Shown piece after piece: positions 1-8,380 of a stretch of 21,362 nt of DNA. Within the stretch, counting starts at the first letter, position 1, and each line of letters starts with the position of its first letter. The DNA is taken from the NCBI GenBank assembly GCA_009731375.1, contig BJOX01000072.1:862113-883474 (forward strand). Reading direction: 5' to 3'. The translations under genes were made by a program, and so were the position numbers. The notes beneath the pieces were generated by a model. That model was not told the DNA's origin and ran no database searches. It saw only the letters and a program-made list of their open reading frames with translations. The stretch is from Paulinella micropora (lineage: Eukaryota; Cercozoa; Imbricatea; Euglyphida).

Positions 1-11
1 GAGAGAGAGAG

Positions 12-59
<48 letters not shown>

Positions 60-128
60 AGCGAGCGAGAGAGAGAGAGAGAGAGAAAAAGAGAAAGAGA
101 GAGAGAAAGAGAGAGAATGAGAGAGAGG
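1..128. repeat. GA dinucleotide array
   Basis: Almost uninterrupted polypurine GA repeat with a few C and A interruptions. It starts at the window edge, so its true length is unknown. The 150 bases that follow, up to the end of the KDZ gene at 280, show no gene. Confidence 0.97.
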
Positions 129-279
129 AAATATGTATACTAGTACTGTCATATTTGTAACGTGACAGTTTTATAATCATAGACTTTAATGCATTGCTAC
201 CGACGCCATGTGGCCGGATGATGAGCTGTGTTTGCATGAACAAGTGCTTGGAGCCGGCGCCGTCCCGACATTTAAGAAT

Positions 280-498
280 TTAACTTGAAAGCTCGTTAAG
301 GTATGATTCTATTTTCTTTTGTTCAGTAGCAAATATTGTGGCGGCTCCCAAAAAATAAGACATGCTTTCAAGTGACTGGGACGACGTCCCAGGGCCTGCA
401 GCTTCCAAAGCAGTGGCTCTCATGCTAGCTAAGCTATTTGCTTCACGATTTAGGTATGCTTGAAAACGTTCTTTATCCTGGTCTAAAAGCTTAAACTC
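280..498 (-). CDS. KDZ exon 15 (C terminus)
   Basis: Seventy-two codons plus TAA, starting after GTGCGCAG. It encodes the end of the helical tail (EFKLLDQDKERFQAYL), a Gly/Ser turn and a final Lys/Glu helix. It would be cut off from the protein by the break in exon 14. Confidence 0.8.
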   Translation of the reverse strand, partial: EFKLLDQDKERFQAYLNREANSLASMRATALEAAGPGTSSQSLESMSYFLGAATIFATEQKKIESYLNELSS

Positions 499-555
499 CT
501 GCGCACACATGAATAATCAAATTTAGACAGTGTTTCCCTACATATTGCATCGAAC

Positions 556-646
556 CTCTTCTATACACTTGAGTTCATCCTTGACATCCATATATTCGTA
601 TTGACATCCATATATTTACGAATAGCCTCACTCGAATGAACGAATT
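556..646 (-). pseudogene. KDZ exon 14, frameshifted by a 20-bp duplication
   Basis: Starts after TTTGTAG. Bases 581-600 and 601-620 are a tandem pair (16 identical leading bases). With both copies the exon is 91 bases, the frame reaches a TAG at 561-563 and the phase cannot match exon 15. With one copy it would be 71 bases, open, phase 1 to phase 0, and would join exon 15 correctly. Confidence 0.7.
581..620. repeat. 20-bp tandem duplication in exon 14
   Basis: TTGACATCCATATATT occurs at 581-596 and 601-616, with four further bases in each unit (CGTA and TACG). The period of 20 is not a multiple of 3. Confidence 0.95.
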
Positions 647-758
647 CTACAAAGCAATAAACAAAAAAAATATTTGCAAGAAACCTGCGTTTTTGTGTAG
701 TGTGACCAAAAGTAAATTTAAACTAAAATCATTGCAAACTAATAAAATTTTATCTTAC

Positions 759-864
759 CTGACAAGCATGCATCGACATACCGACCTAAGCCAGTTTTTG
801 TGTCGTCCTCCTGAAGCACCGCGGATCTCGACAACTTGTTGCATTCATGATGCATCCGCTCCTC
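759..864 (-). CDS. KDZ exon 13
   Basis: One hundred and six bases, phase 0 to phase 1, between CTCAAG and a strong CAG|GTAAGA donor. Only this frame is open; the other two contain stops. The encoded segment is charged and helical (KLSRSAVLQEDD). Confidence 0.65.
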
Positions 865-1032
865 CTTGAGTCAGCTAGATAGATAGATAGATAGATAGAA
901 CCTACAACAACAAGAACAACTGGACCAAGACATAAGTAGTAAAGTTTTCAAGCCTATACTTGCAGCACAGGACCAAAGCCCCCTGGACCTAGAAAGCCAA
1001 CAAGATGCATTGCAGGTCTTCAAAAAGGGAGA

Positions 1033-1035
1033 AGA

Positions 1036-1092
<57 letters not shown>

Positions 1093-1102
1093 NNNNNNNN
1101 NN
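1033..1102. other. Poly-A run and 10-base assembly gap
   Basis: About 55 A residues run into N at 1093-1102, followed by a short G run. This lies inside the long intron between KDZ exons 12 and 13, so the length of that intron is uncertain. Confidence 0.97.
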
Positions 1103-1221
1103 GGGGGACGAGGAGATGCAAACGCGTGTGCTGGCAAACGACCTTTCGGCCGTTAGCAGGGTAATGTAACAGGAAGCAAAGATACACATAAGAGAAAACA
1201 AAAAGGGAGGGAGATTCAGAG

Positions 1222-1225
<4 letters not shown>

Positions 1226-1258
<33 letters not shown>

Positions 1259-1345
1259 AAGAAAGAAAGACAGAGAGAGAGAGAGAGATAGAGAGATAGA
1301 GAGATAGAGAGATAGAGAGATAGACAGATAGACAGATAGACAGAC

Positions 1346-1377
<32 letters not shown>

Positions 1378-1469
1378 GGATAGCTAGCTAGATATATAGA
1401 TAAATAGATAGATAGATAGATAGATAGATAGATGGAATATTAGACATAGACACATAGATAGATAGATAA

Positions 1470-1503
<34 letters not shown>
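1226..1503. repeat. GA then GATA arrays in KDZ intron
   Basis: GA/GAAA repeats give way to GATA and GACA tetranucleotides, abutting KDZ exon 12. Smaller GT and GA tracts at 3174-3218 and a GA tract at 4253-4281 also fall in introns of the gene. Confidence 0.95.
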
Positions 1504-1505
<2 letters not shown>

Positions 1506-1506
1506 C

Positions 1507-1560
1507 GCTGGCAATAGCAGAGTAGACCTCAGAAGACACAAACGTGTTCCATTTCTCAAT
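1507..1560 (-). CDS. KDZ exon 12 (donor ambiguous)
   Basis: Begins after TTTTCACAG with IEKWNTF. Two phase-0 donors are possible: GTCTAC, ending the exon at 1528, or GTTATC, ending it at 1507. Neither is strong. The following intron (865-1506) contains GA and GATA arrays, a poly-A run and a 10-base gap. Confidence 0.6.
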
Positions 1561-1710
1561 CTGTGAAAACAAATTAAAGGCAACAAAACATATTACACTG
1601 AATAAATAAATACTGATCATGGTAATTATAAGTATCATTGACAAAACATTATTATATCTGTAAGCATATGCTACAACCAATACACTCCAATGGGTAAATT
1701 ATTCATTTAC

Positions 1711-1775
1711 CTCATTGTCAAGCTTTTTCATTTCAGCTGTCTTATTTCTGAGCAATTTAGTCAAACCCTTGGTTC
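1711..1775 (-). CDS. KDZ exon 11
   Basis: Sixty-five bases between TGTGCAG and GAG|GTAAAT, phase 1 to phase 0. It encodes a Lys/Leu-rich helix (LTKLLRNKTAEMKKL). Confidence 0.75.
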
Positions 1776-1837
1776 CTGCACATCCTATATAAGATTGAGT
1801 TTCAAAATATTATTGTAATATAGTTTTCTACTAGTAC

Positions 1838-1907
1838 CTTCATTTGACCTAAGAAGTCTGATTCTACTTTCTACTTGACGGACAGTTGATCGTATTGAGT
1901 AAATAGT
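1838..1907 (-). CDS. KDZ exon 10
   Basis: Seventy bases between GGTCAG and GTACTAG, phase 0 to phase 1, encoding a helical Arg/Glu/Ser segment (STVRQVESRIRLLRS). The alternative acceptor five bases upstream gives a stop, so this one is preferred. Confidence 0.75.
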
Positions 1908-2105
1908 CTGACCTGGAATCATATAATCTAAACATAATGGCAAATAACATTGCTCAATCATGAATATTATCGCATTGAAACAAGTGATGTAAGATCCACT
2001 TTGGTCGTAGCGATTGCAGTGCTTGATCATTACCTCTCTGAAGCATAAGTAGCTATGAGACATAAATAATAAAAGTTGCATGTAACGATGAAACAAATAT
2101 TAAAC

Positions 2106-2203
2106 CTTATACTCGTCAGCTTCTTGTTTGAAGGGACTAGCAGTTGGTTGAAAGAACTCGTCACGATGGGAATAAAATTGGTTTATTCGGTCGTCAGCGT
2201 ACA
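2106..2203 (-). CDS. KDZ exon 9
   Basis: Ninety-eight bases between TTGTCAG and AAG|GTTTAA. It enters in phase 1, leaves in phase 0, and encodes a charged Asp/Arg/Phe segment. The stretches on either side (1908-2105, 2204-2420) are introns with no other content seen. Confidence 0.75.
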
Positions 2204-2420
2204 CTGACAATACAAGAATTAGATAATTCATGTATATTATTAGATTTTTTGCGCAAACCCAAACTTAAAAAAATTATAATAATAAGATGCAAGTTAATAT
2301 AATATAACATCAACATTGATAAAATGAATAAGGGGGAAAATCAGCATGCATGTGCAACAATAATAATTCTTAATCTAAATTCAAAATTTGAAAGTGATAT
2401 TTGATCAGAGTTAAAGTTAC

Positions 2421-2519
2421 CGTCACGAAGAGATTGTCTCAACAGAGCTTCTTGAGACTGTAGTTCAAGCTGCTTGGTTTGCAAAAGTTTCGCCCTTGGT
2501 TTCAAAAATGTGGCTAGAT
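2421..2519 (-). CDS. KDZ exon 8 (coiled coil)
   Basis: Ninety-nine bases, phase 1 in and phase 1 out, between TTATAG and GTAACT. It is rich in Leu, Gln and Lys (e.g. LLQTKQLELQSQEALL), consistent with the long helical C-terminal region. Confidence 0.8.
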
Positions 2520-2600
2520 CTATAATAATGATAAGTTTAGAGAAAGATTAATGTCAGTTTTGAACGAAATGAGAAGGAGAGAGAAAGGATGGAAACATAC

Positions 2601-2691
2601 TTTTGAACTTTTGAATGTTGATCTCCACAAGCCTCTGCCCAAGATTGTGCCAGTAGTTGGCTGGCGACATGGATAAAACCGAGCCACGGAT
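2601..2691 (-). CDS. KDZ exon 7
   Basis: Ninety-one bases between CTGTAG and a GTATGT donor (phase 1). It encodes a segment with SPANYWHNLGQRL, which fits the helical stretch after the DGE..ER motif in KDZ proteins (the 'M.P..R...L......HY' region). Confidence 0.8.
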
Positions 2692-2798
2692 CTACAGAAA
2701 CACACAAACGTTCACATGGTGTTGTATATTGTCTTAGTGAATAAAATAAGTCAAATTTGTACAGACAGATATGTAACTATGGGATTGCATGGTCCTAC

Positions 2799-2938
2799 CT
2801 TTTCAAAAGAAGACGAAATCCTTTCTATCGCTTCTCCATCACAGATAGCAGACTCGTGGTTCCGCCGGAGTGCATACACCATGCGACACCAAACTGCGTG
2901 CGCCCAAACGTGAAAGTTTCCGACGCCTACATAAATTT
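2799..2938 (-). CDS. KDZ exon 6 (FH..AH...C and DGE..ER core)
   Basis: This is the clearest family signature. GNFHVWAHAVWC is followed some 15 residues later by CDGEAIERI. KDZ transposases have FH..(G/A)H...C, then a short Arg/Tyr segment, then a G.xDGE..ER.W motif that supplies the third catalytic acidic residue. Here the Trp after ER is replaced by Ser and the usual Gly-rich run before DGE is changed. The acceptor is CATTTAG and the donor AAG|GTAGGA. Confidence 0.85.
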
Positions 2939-2979
2939 CTAAATGAAATTATAATGCACAAAAAATAATAAATCAATAC

Positions 2980-3025
2980 CAAGAAAAGTAGCTTGGAGTT
3001 CGGGGAAAAGAAAAAGCAACCAGGT
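2980..3025 (-). CDS. KDZ exon 5 (tentative)
   Basis: Forty-six bases with a GTATTG donor in phase 1, matching the phase-1 start of the next exon. It is hydrophobic (TWLLFLFPELQ) and sits where the strand preceding the FH..AH motif is expected. The intron to the next exon would be only 41 bp. Confidence 0.5.
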
Positions 3026-3078
3026 CTTAATTTTACAAGCTATATCATATGAAATAGAAGAAAAATTAACCAACGAAC

Positions 3079-3150
3079 CAAGTTGTTGACGCAGTTGCAG
3101 AATCGACATCCCTGCATGGATGTAGCTTTCTGACTTTTACATAAGGAATC
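3079..3150 (-). CDS. KDZ exon 4 (tentative)
   Basis: Twenty-four codons between TCATCTAG and a GTTCG donor, phase 0 at both ends. It contains a CRFCNC cysteine group that may be the remnant of the CxxC-containing region upstream of the catalytic core. Confidence 0.4.
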
Positions 3151-3220
3151 CTAGATGAATACAAAATCGAACCAGTGTGTGTGTGTGTGTGTGTATGTGA
3201 GAGAGAGAGAGAGAGAGCAC

Positions 3221-3310
3221 TCCATGACGCTGGAAACTTCGACGGAAACGTAAAGGGCAAAACTGGAAGAAATTATGTACATTAGCCGCGGATGATCCTT
3301 GAAATCTCGA
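3221..3310 (-). CDS. KDZ exon 3 (tentative)
   Basis: A 30-codon open segment between an acceptor (ATCTAG) and a weak donor (GTGCTC) that falls at the edge of a GA/GT microsatellite. It is in phase with exons 2 and 4. The sequence is Phe/Arg-rich and I cannot align it to a named KDZ motif. Confidence 0.4.
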
Positions 3311-3370
3311 CTAGATAAAGTAAAAAAAAAAAAAAAGTGAGATTGTGCTTTCAATGATTAAATTAATTAC

Positions 3371-4186
3371 CTTGAATAATTTCTTCATTGCATAAATGGG
3401 CAGAGCATACGTAGGGTTTATTGGTGACATAGGCCAATATCCCAAAGAGAATAGTGTCTCTGCTCGACAACACGTACACGACAAGTAATTCAGAATGAAG
3501 AGAAAGGAAGAGTTATTGTCAGGGTCATACACGCTGACTTCAAATTCCTGCAGAGGCAATGCACAAGAAGGTCTGAACTGGGTAAGCAAGGCCATGGGCG
3601 CAATAGAATCGTTCGAAATTTCTGCACATTCCTGCAGGTTTATCTCATGACTTTCCGCTACTCCTTTTCCTTCTTCGATTATTTCGCTGCTACTTTGTCC
3701 TTCTTCCTGTTCTTTCTCTTCCCTGCCTTTCTGGTTACTTCCCATTCCGGTTGCATAGATAGGTACCCATGTTAAGCCATCGTGAAGCTCAGGGACATGC
3801 GTTCTATTTATGCATCCGTGCAAAGTACCAGCGTGCAAACGAGAGAAGAAACTTGTAAAAGAACAATTTCTGCATCGTAAATTTGCGTTTGGGTTACCAC
3901 AAACCACACACTTTGTTGACGATGCTGGTGGAGCCTCTATTCTAACAGCTGCACGGAGCAGCTTGTCCTGGATATTATACCAAGCCTTACACTCACCAGA
4001 AACTTGTGTTTCATTTGAACCTTGCGAAGCAATTTGAAAGTTGTGCGGAACCGAATCTCTCTCTAAGGTCTGATCTAAATCTAGCGAAGCAATCCATGCA
4101 TCGTCATCTTCCATGCTGGTGTCCTCAACTTCTCCGTCTGATGTGTCGATGTAATAATCAGAAAAACAATCACAACAACAACTGGA
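3371..4186 (-). CDS. KDZ exon 2 (acidic region, Cys/His cluster, CxC-WP segment)
   Basis: An open 272-codon exon. In order it has an acidic Asp/Glu stretch; a zinc-ligand cluster C-x2-C-x8-C-x2-C (residues about 93-108 of the exon) followed by several His; a Glu/Gly/Ser-rich linker; then a CTCC motif and GYWPMSPINP near the end. The KDZ-associated cysteine cluster and the 'LWPATP..P'-like segment are recognised features of these transposases. The usual second CxxC of the cluster (after FF) is missing here, so the zinc site may be degenerate. An in-frame stop lies just upstream of 4186, which supports the splice acceptor there. The donor is AAG|GTAATT, phase 0. The ATG at 4114 could also serve as a start if exon 1 is not used. 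Confidence 0.8.
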
Positions 4187-4453
4187 CTATGACATCGATA
4201 TCATTAGTAATGTAAACATAAAAAGGATGCAAAACGAGTATGACACAAGATGAGAGAGAGAGAGAGCGAGAGAGACAGAGAGGTGAATAATGATCATCCG
4301 TGATAGTATAATTAAATGATCATGGAAAGAATCTTCCTGTTGTTGTAGCTCTTGATCATCATGCTCCCGCTCATCACCCGATGCAGAAGTCGATATGGTC
4401 GATCTTTCGATATTATCAGATATCGATGCAGCAGCCTCTACGATGAATCTTAC

Positions 4454-4501
4454 TGAACCATTCTTTTTATGACGCCTCCGCCTCTTACGCCCATGAAACA
4501 T
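4454..4501 (-). CDS. KDZ exon 1 (basic N terminus)
   Basis: Begins at the ATG ending at 4501 and encodes 16 residues with a KRRRRHKK-type basic patch, typical of a nuclear localisation signal. It ends in phase 0 at a strong GTAAGA donor. An alternative is that the reading frame continues through this donor into an acidic, Ser-rich stretch down to about 4300. I prefer the donor because exon 2 then joins in phase. Confidence 0.55.
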
Positions 4502-4517
4502 GCTACAACATGGAAAG

Positions 4518-4680
4518 AAAAGGAAGGAGAGAAGTAAGAGGACGAGGGAAAGTAGGAGGAGGAGGAGAAGTAGGAGGAGGAGGAGGAAGAGAAGGAGAAG
4601 AAGAAGAAGAAGAAGAAGAAGAAGAAGAAGAAGAAGAAGAAAGAGAAGTAGTAGTAGTAGTAGGAGTAGTAGAAGTAGTT
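4518..4680. repeat. GGA/GAA/GTA trinucleotide array
   Basis: Polypurine triplet array just upstream of the putative KDZ start. The long Leu and Arg reading frames across it are repeat artefacts. No promoter motif can be assigned. Confidence 0.93.
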
Positions 4681-4743
4681 GTATGACTACAACACCATTA
4701 TACATCCACTCATTATCATCCAAAAACGTATAGTCCGTCTGAT

Positions 4744-5098
4744 ATGTCTCAAATCATGAGAACACCTACCAAGCCTCTTTTTGCCAAACTACACTTACTC
4801 AACATACTTAACATGTATAAATATAGCGTATGCATGGATGCACACTCCCTTATTTACGCAGCCTTCAAGGCTTTCCTTCCCCTTCACTACAACAATATCC
4901 GACCAATCACAGCTGTTCATAACTACAACAAGGCGGTCATCAAAGAAACACATGTACAACGACTCAACGACGGGTCAATACAGCAGAGCAGCACAAGCAC
5001 AATGGGATAAGCTGCCAGAGCACCTAAGAGATATCTCATACAAAGCAGAATTCAAAAAGGAACTCAAAGCATATCTCTTAAGGATGCAAGAATCCTGA
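4744..5098 (+). pseudogene. Non-LTR retrotransposon reverse transcriptase, C-terminal fragment
   Basis: Two overlapping frames together give the typical end of a LINE-type reverse transcriptase ORF. The first frame has a hydrophobic 'LHLLNILNMYKY' segment, then 'FLPLHYNNI' and HNYN, resembling the 'LP..F...F......H.YNTR' region. The second has AAQAQWDKLPEHLRD and then FKKELKAYLL before a TGA ending at 5098, matching the common 'A..LWN.LP..IR......FK..LK..L' ending. The switch near 4970-4985 is a frameshift. The catalytic palm and the endonuclease are absent, as expected of a 5'-truncated insertion made by target-primed reverse transcription. The clade (CR1, L2, Jockey-like or other) cannot be fixed from this piece. 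Confidence 0.72.
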
Positions 5099-5262
5099 CA
5101 CTGCCTACGGGCCTAAAGAGGGCGTTGGACACCTCATCATCAGATGATACCTGAGTGTGGGACAAGTTCAGCGTTGATCACATCCTAAGCCGGAGTGTGG
5201 TTGGCCAAACCCCCTTGGGGAGTCACCTCGTGTCTACCAGCTTTTGCGAGTGCCACCGTTAT
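5099..5262 (+). mobile_element. Probable 3' UTR of the retrotransposon fragment
   Basis: Unique, non-coding, moderately GC-rich sequence following the reverse transcriptase stop and ending where AT repeats begin. The tail boundary is inferred from the change in composition. Confidence 0.45.
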
Positions 5263-5430
5263 ATATAGTACTGAGTGAGAATATAACACTTTCAACATAT
5301 ATATATAAATATATATATTATATATATTTATGTATATATATAATATATAGTACTGAGTGAGAATATAACTCTTTCAACATATATATACATATATATATAT
5401 TATATTATATTATTATATATATTTCCGTTT
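5263..5430. repeat. Duplicated block within AT repeats
   Basis: A block containing AGTACTGAGTGAGAATATAA followed by an A/T-variable CTTTCAACATATATA occurs near 5268 and again near 5349, with AT repeats between and after. This is a tandem duplication with a period of about 80 bp. Confidence 0.85.
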
Positions 5431-5494
5431 TTTTTTTCTTTTTCTCGTTCCTCACTGAACTAGAACTTTACTTTGACTTCATAAAAGATTAATC

Positions 5495-5573
5495 TAATAT
5501 ATATATATATAATATATATATACATATATATATTTGTTAATTCCATATATATTTATTATTATTGTTATTACTA

Positions 5574-5631
<58 letters not shown>

Positions 5632-5635
5632 TTAT
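5495..5635. repeat. AT and ATT arrays
   Basis: TA dinucleotides followed by about 60 bases of ATT triplets. The stretch 5636-5818 is AT-rich and shows no gene. Confidence 0.95.
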
Positions 5636-5818
5636 TTTAATTTTTTTAATCTAAGTCATTTTATTTTAATACTTTAATTTTTTTTAATAATTTCTCATTA
5701 TCTTTAATAACTTGAGACGTAGGTCACCATCTAGTTAAATCAATAGCTCTTGAGCTAACGATTTGCATGGATCGACCAGAGGTTAAATTGTTAACTTCAT
5801 TAAACCGAAGGCCTAGGC

Positions 5819-5932
5819 CTAGTAGTATTAGTAGTAGTTATAGTAGTTAGTAGTAGTTAGTAGTTAGTAGTAGTAGTAGCAGTAGCAGCAGTAGTAGATA
5901 GAAAATATTAAAACTAGTAGTAGTAGTAGTAT

Positions 5933-5978
<46 letters not shown>

Positions 5979-6028
5979 CGTAGTAGTCGTAGTAGTAGTG
6001 GTAGTGGGTAGTAGTGGTAGAGGGTAGC

Positions 6029-6115
<87 letters not shown>

Positions 6116-6128
6116 TAGTAGCAGTAGT

Positions 6129-6190
<62 letters not shown>

Positions 6191-6204
6191 ACAGTAGTAG
6201 TAGC

Positions 6205-6293
<89 letters not shown>

Positions 6294-6400
6294 CAGTAGC
6301 AGCAGCAGCAGCAGGCCTAGGAGCAGTAGTAGTTAGCAGTAGTTAGTAGTAGTTAGTAGTAGTTAGTAGTAGTTAGTAGCAGGCCTAGGAGCAGTAGTAG
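5819..6400. repeat. TAG trinucleotide array with AGC and TTAG variants
   Basis: Long run of TAG/GTA triplets with interspersed AGC, TCG and TTAG variants. A unit with GCAGGCCTAGGAGCAGTAG occurs near 6310 and again near 6380, so larger blocks have been duplicated inside the array. Confidence 0.95.
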
Positions 6401-6415
6401 TTATTTTTTCATCCA

Positions 6416-6468
6416 CTTCTGGGACCAGAAAAACCATCCACCTTTGACCAGGTTTTTCTGGTCAGAAG
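6416..6468. other. Strong hairpin (inverted repeat)
   Basis: GACCAGAAAAACC (6423-6435) pairs perfectly with GGTTTTTCTGGTC (6451-6463) across a 15-base loop. After a 2-base bulge the stem extends with CTTCT/AGAAG. It lies right after the TAG array. The rest of 6469-6960 is unique sequence without a convincing gene. Confidence 0.9.
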
Positions 6469-6964
6469 TGAGCCTAATGACGTCTATCAAGTTTTTATTT
6501 GGGACCGTAAAAATACACAATTTCTTGACAAAAGATTTGCCTCCGCGACAAAACTGGAAAACGCATGCAACGCTGCTCAATTCCTGCACAATTGTCATAG
6601 ACGTCCGATGGGCGCCTGTTTGAGCGATTTCCAATTTAGCCTGAAGGAATCACCAGAAACTTGTCAAACCTGGAGAATCAGCTTAGCATTGTTCGCACGC
6701 CTCGGGCATGTAAACCCGAGACATACTAATCACTCTACCAATGTAAACCAAAACATGCCTCCCTTCTCCACACAGTCCCCGGCCCCACTGCAAATCAGCC
6801 AAAACAGTGCCATAAGTAGCCAAAGCAAACTGGCAGTTCTGACAAAGCCAACAAAAAAGGAACAACATCAGAAGACATAAAAAAAAAACCAAAAGACATA
6901 AAAACAGCATCAGGAACAATGTATATGCATAAATACATGCACATGCATCTTGCATACATCAAGT

Positions 6965-7338
6965 TGTACATACATACATACACACACAGACACATACATA
7001 CATGAGGAGGACTGCAAAATGAAATCCAGCCCCAGTTTCAGTTTCATACATAAGATCTTACATACATACATACATACATACATTCATACATACATACATT
7101 CATAATTTTTATTCATACATACATACATACATACATACATACATACATACATACATGCATACATAGCTATGCCCATAGCTCCGATCTGAGGGGGCAGGGA
7201 CATACATACATACATACATGCATATATACATAAACACATGCATACATGCATACATGCATACATACGTACATGCATACACACAGACAGACAGACAGGCAGG
7301 CAGACAGGCAGACAGACAGACAGACAGACATACATACA

Positions 7339-7372
<34 letters not shown>

Positions 7373-7510
7373 CATGCATTACACACATACATACAGAGTA
7401 CATACGTACGTACATAAAATACATACATTTATACATACATACATACATACATAGACATACATACACATACATACATACATACATACATACTCATATACAT
7501 GCATACAAAC
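6965..7510. repeat. CATA tetranucleotide array with a CAGA/CAGG core
   Basis: CATA repeats interrupted by a non-repetitive island at 7167-7200 and by a CAGA/CAGG block at about 7277-7330. All reading frames here are translations of the tetranucleotide. Confidence 0.96.
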
Positions 7511-7566
7511 ATACAGAACGGACTCTCTTTGTTTGCCCTTCTCTGGGTATAGTTCGTTGGTGTGTC

Positions 7567-7574
7567 TGCTCTCT

Positions 7575-7636
<62 letters not shown>

Positions 7637-7699
7637 GATTGTCCTCATTTGCTAGCGGACAGTACTTGGAGTTCATGCGGGTTGGTGATTCTTTACTAG

Positions 7700-7770
<71 letters not shown>
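7567..7770. repeat. Two CT dinucleotide arrays around a unique island
   Basis: CT arrays at 7567-7634 and 7701-7767 flank about 65 bp of unique sequence. The stretch 7771-8040 holds poly-A and poly-T runs and no gene that I can support, but would be the upstream region of the FG-GAP gene. Confidence 0.96.
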
Positions 7771-7775
<5 letters not shown>

Positions 7776-8140
7776 CTCCCGTGTTATTTTTCACTTCTTC
7801 TATTCCTCTTCCTTAAAAGTTCCTTGACCCTACATGGCTGCCGTGCTATATTTATTATATTTATTTTTCATTACATTCTTGGGCTGACTTAAAAAAAAAA
7901 AAAAGTTATCCAATACTCCTAGGGGTCCTTTTCTTTTTTTCTTTTTTGCTTCCCCCACGAACTATTTTATAAAACTTTTTTGTTTGTTTGTTTGTTTTTT
8001 TTGTTTGAATATTGCTTTGTGCAGTTACGGTTTTCACCAAAGTCTTGAACGACCTCGAAAAATGGCGATCTGGACTTTCCTGATTGCACTTGCTGTGGGA
8101 ACAGTTTCCTGGTCAACTCCTACCTGGTTATCTACCTATA

Positions 8141-8291
8141 CACATAAAAGCATTCACCGCCAATTACCTAGGTAATTACCCTTGATGTGGTTGGCTTCCC
8201 GGGGGAATTCCCTGAATTTCGGAATTTCCCCGGGAAGCTAACCACGACAATGGTAATTACCTAGGTAATTGGCAGTGAATGTTTTTATGTG
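8141..8291. mobile_element. Foldback MITE copy 1 (CACATAAAAG termini, TSD ATA)
   Basis: A 151-bp, nearly complete palindrome: CACATAAAAGCATTCAC at the left end is mirrored by GTGAATG...TTTTATGTG at the right. Flanking ATA occurs at 8138-8140 and 8292-8294. A nested 16-bp palindrome AATTACCTAGGTAATT lies in each arm. CAC termini with 3-bp target duplications suggest a CACTA/EnSpm-type element, an inference because no transposase of that type is here. Confidence 0.93.
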
Positions 8292-8380
8292 ATACAAACC
8301 TACGTTGTCCGTGCTTCTAGTGACCTCATTATCTATCAATATACTGCCTATCTACTGCATATCATACAAACTTAAACGTG

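Larger units (their letters stand above)
280..4501 (-). pseudogene. KDZ-class DDE transposase gene, 15 exons, frame-broken
   Basis: Exon order (high to low coordinate): 4501-4454, 4186-3371, 3310-3221, 3150-3079, 3025-2980, 2938-2799, 2691-2601, 2519-2421, 2203-2106, 1907-1838, 1775-1711, 1560-1507, 864-759, 646-556, 498-280. All junctions are GT-AG and the phases agree. The family match rests on four landmarks: a Cys/His cluster, a CxC segment followed by GYWPMSP, FHVWAHAVWC, and DGEAIERI. This order is that of Kyakuja-Dileera-Zisupton transposases, which cut and paste DNA transposons with a DDE/RNase H fold. The first two catalytic aspartates are not visible: only 208 coding bases lie between the WP segment and the FH..AH motif, far less than usual. 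Exon 14 contains a 20-bp duplication that shifts the frame and places a stop just before its end. I infer a dead copy, or a transposase-derived gene whose frame break is an assembly error. No flanking inverted repeats were seen. Confidence 0.8.

Noticed and set aside
3263-3280. An 18-base intron between two short KDZ exons
   Set aside because: GT and AG are present but the segment is open in frame, so reading it as exon is simpler than an exceptionally short intron.
4187-4723. A 178-residue minus frame with a poly-Leu stretch upstream of the KDZ start
   Set aside because: Most of it translates a purine triplet array and, beyond 4453, a GA array. Only the 16 residues after the ATG at 4501 fit a splice model, although the acidic part to 4300 might be retained.
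6690-6765. tRNA-like stretch on the minus strand (GGTAGAG and a CTCGGG/CCCGAG hairpin)
   Set aside because: The hairpin loop is 8 bases rather than 7, no T-arm or acceptor stem can be formed, and no GGTTCGA box is present.
6401-6955. Three frames of 77-90 residues around the hairpin at 6416
   Set aside because: No family resemblance, no splice support, and one overlaps the hairpin itself.
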